From Hyphomicrobiales bacterium (GTDB lineage: Bacteria > Pseudomonadota > Alphaproteobacteria > Rhizobiales > NORP267), in NCBI GenBank assembly GCA_021775875.1, contig JAJFHA010000015.1, forward strand, positions 62,001-126,000: 64,000 nucleotides of DNA, read 5' to 3'. The notes under the pieces are model-generated. The model worked only from the letters and a program-made list of their open reading frames with translations, was not told the origin of the DNA and searched no databases. The first letter of the stretch is position 1, and the number at the start of each line of letters is the position of its first letter. A program made the translations under genes and the position numbers. Positions 63,058 through 64,000 of the stretch are shown here, one piece after another.

Positions 63058-63534
63058 ATGGAATTGGGTGTTTTAGAGTTTTTCAAAGGGGCACTATCTG
63101 CGGAAAACTGGATAGAGAAGACTGAAAAAAAGCAGATATTACGAGCGCTTCGAACAATTTATTTTTTCCCAGATAATTCCTTGAAATGGTTGGATAGATT
63201 AATTGAAACTGATGGGTGGGACGAAGAAGCATTCGCCAATCTGCAATCAATCTATGATGGCACAGCACCAAAAATAGAAGAAGCTATCGTACTATTGACA
63301 TCGGATTCAGTAGCTACGAACTTGCATATACCTTTAGAAATATTGAAAGAAATTAGAGTAGCGGCATCAATGAAACTAGGAATTCGATCACATTTCACTG
63401 CTATGTTTTTTGGAGTAGTGATTTTGAAAGATAGGGAATTAATTTACGATAATGCTGTTAGAGCACGTAAAGAAATTAGCGACTTGAATAAAAAACTATG
63501 TGAATTGGATGAGTTGGTTTCCAATGTTGGCTAG
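63058..63534 (+). CDS. Orphan AT-rich gene inserted between sdhA and sdhB
   Basis: A 158-residue protein with no signal peptide or clear membrane span. It appears mainly helical; the last 35 residues (VRARKEISDLNKKLCELDEL) may form a coiled coil. A short hydrophobic patch is HFTAMFFGVVIL. I recognise no family. Two 60-base lines counted here have 30-32% GC, far below sdhA. Its ATG is 10 bases after the sdhA stop, using AGAGG that may have been the original sdhB ribosome-binding site. ATTAGA occurs at both edges (63043 and 63564). It is a likely recent insertion that keeps the operon readable. Confidence 0.78.
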   Translation: MELGVLEFFKGALSAENWIEKTEKKQILRALRTIYFFPDNSLKWLDRLIETDGWDEEAFANLQSIYDGTAPKIEEAIVLLTSDSVATNLHIPLEILKEIRVAASMKLGIRSHFTAMFFGVVILKDRELIYDNAVRARKEISDLNKKLCELDELVSNVG

Positions 63535-63573
63535 ACAAGATGATATCGAGATTAAAAGGGGAAATTAGAATCC

Positions 63574-64000
63574 ATGGTTGAACTTTCGCTTCCCCAGAAT
63601 TCCCGGATCGGAAAAGGTCAGGTCTGGCCAACGCCAGCGGGTGCCGGCAATATCCGCGAAGTGCAGATTTATCGCTGGAATCCCGATGATGGCAAAAACC
63701 CCCGGGTTGATACCTATTTCATCGATCTGGATGATTGTGGGCCGATGATTCTGGACGGGCTGATCAAGATCAAGAACGAGATCGATCCTACCCTGACGTT
63801 CCGGCGTTCGTGCCGCGAAGGGATTTGTGGGTCCTGCGCCATGAATATCGATGGCACCAATACGCTGGCCTGCACCAAGGGGTTTGATGAGGTGAAGGGG
63901 ACGGTAAAAATTTATCCGCTGCCGCATCAGCCAGTGGTTAAAGACCTGATCCCGGATTTGACTAATTTTTATGCCCAGCACGCTTCAATTGAACCCTGGT
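63574..64000 (+). CDS. sdhB: Succinate dehydrogenase iron-sulfur subunit, N-terminal part (3' cut by window edge)
   Basis: The first 142 residues of a protein usually about 260 long. The plant-type [2Fe-2S] cysteines are in [22 protein letters not shown] near residue 75-95, and the region toward the C-terminal ferredoxin domain ([21 protein letters not shown]) has begun. It passes electrons from SdhA to the quinone. Its ribosome-binding site is AGGGG about 13 bases upstream, possibly supplied by the preceding inserted gene. The rest lies beyond the window. Confidence 0.96.
   Translation, partial: MVELSLPQNSRIGKGQVWPTPAGAGNIREVQIYRWNPDDGKNPRVDTYFIDLDDCGPMILDGLIKIKNEIDPTLTFRRSCREGICGSCAMNIDGTNTLACTKGFDEVKGTVKIYPLPHQPVVKDLIPDLTNFYAQHASIEPW

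Noticed and set aside
1-64000. tRNA genes, CRISPR arrays, rRNA, insertion sequences, phage genes
   Set aside because: I read the intergenic gaps for T-loop motifs, regular spaced repeats and transposase or integrase frames and saw none. A tRNAscan or IS search would be the decisive check.

Overview
The window reads as one contiguous chromosomal stretch of an alphaproteobacterium. GC is about 55-60% in most genes, counted on sample lines. The gene orders soxBDAG, acnA-ccmABCDG, dapF-mtaB-ftsY-yciB diverging from ffh-rpsP-rimM-trmD-rplS, leuC-leuD-leuB-asd, and sdhCDAB, a TTAA-N7-TTAA CtrA-type box, the DUF2794 and IalB-type proteins and an ethylmalonyl-CoA pathway enzyme all fit a heterotrophic alphaproteobacterium of the Rhodospirillales/Sneathiellales kind. 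I cannot name a species. There is no rRNA, CRISPR array, recognisable tRNA, transposase or integrase.

Layout. 1-5.2 kb: heterotetrameric sarcosine oxidase operon (soxB cut by the left edge, soxD, soxA, soxG), then a DsbA-fold hydroxychromene-carboxylate-isomerase-like gene. 5.3-9.1 kb: a LigM/DesA-type tetrahydrofolate demethylase homologue diverging from uraD across an 18-bp perfect inverted repeat, then yggT, a DUF167 gene and folD. Sarcosine oxidase delivers methylene-THF and FolD processes it, so this end looks like one-carbon metabolism. 9.2-21.3 kb: housekeeping and small genes (GNAT, typA, argG, rlmN, IalB family, quinone oxidoreductase, DUF1232, HSD10-like SDR, phhB, LMW phosphatase, thpR, tesA). 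21.4-29.7 kb: YbbA/YbbP-type ABC exporter, Bax-inhibitor-1 family protein, DUF2794, htpG, DUF1223. 29.8-35.6 kb: acnA, then ccmABCDG for cytochrome c maturation. 35.7-41.2 kb: a CtrA-box-preceded small gene, a MarR regulator, and yciB, ftsY, mtaB and dapF. 41.4-51.4 kb: SRP/ribosome genes, then the leucine genes and asd. 51.4-58.2 kb: an inserted AT-rich gene, an MBOAT O-acyltransferase pair, and a PLP-lyase/pdxY/FAD-oxidoreductase operon. 58.3-64 kb: an HpcH-type malyl-CoA enzyme with mesaconyl-CoA hydratase, and sdhCDA, an orphan AT-rich gene, and sdhB (cut by the right edge).

The most unusual signals are these. (1) An approximately 0.94-kb AT-rich segment carries one membrane-anchored orphan gene, sits exactly at the 3' end of asd, and is bounded by two copies of the last 27 asd codons plus stop. 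The copies differ at nine positions, all synonymous. (2) A second AT-rich orphan gene sits between sdhA and sdhB. (3) A 19-codon, Thr/Ile-rich mini-ORF followed by competing hairpins lies ahead of asd and looks like a transcription/translation attenuator. (4) There is an 18-bp inverted repeat made of four CTATAG units between the LigM-like gene and uraD. (5) Two probable small-RNA loci lie in the dapF/ffh gap and just upstream of htpG.

Starts were chosen by Shine-Dalgarno position and family length. Where several starts are possible this is stated. Function calls rest on motifs and remembered family sequences, not on database searches.
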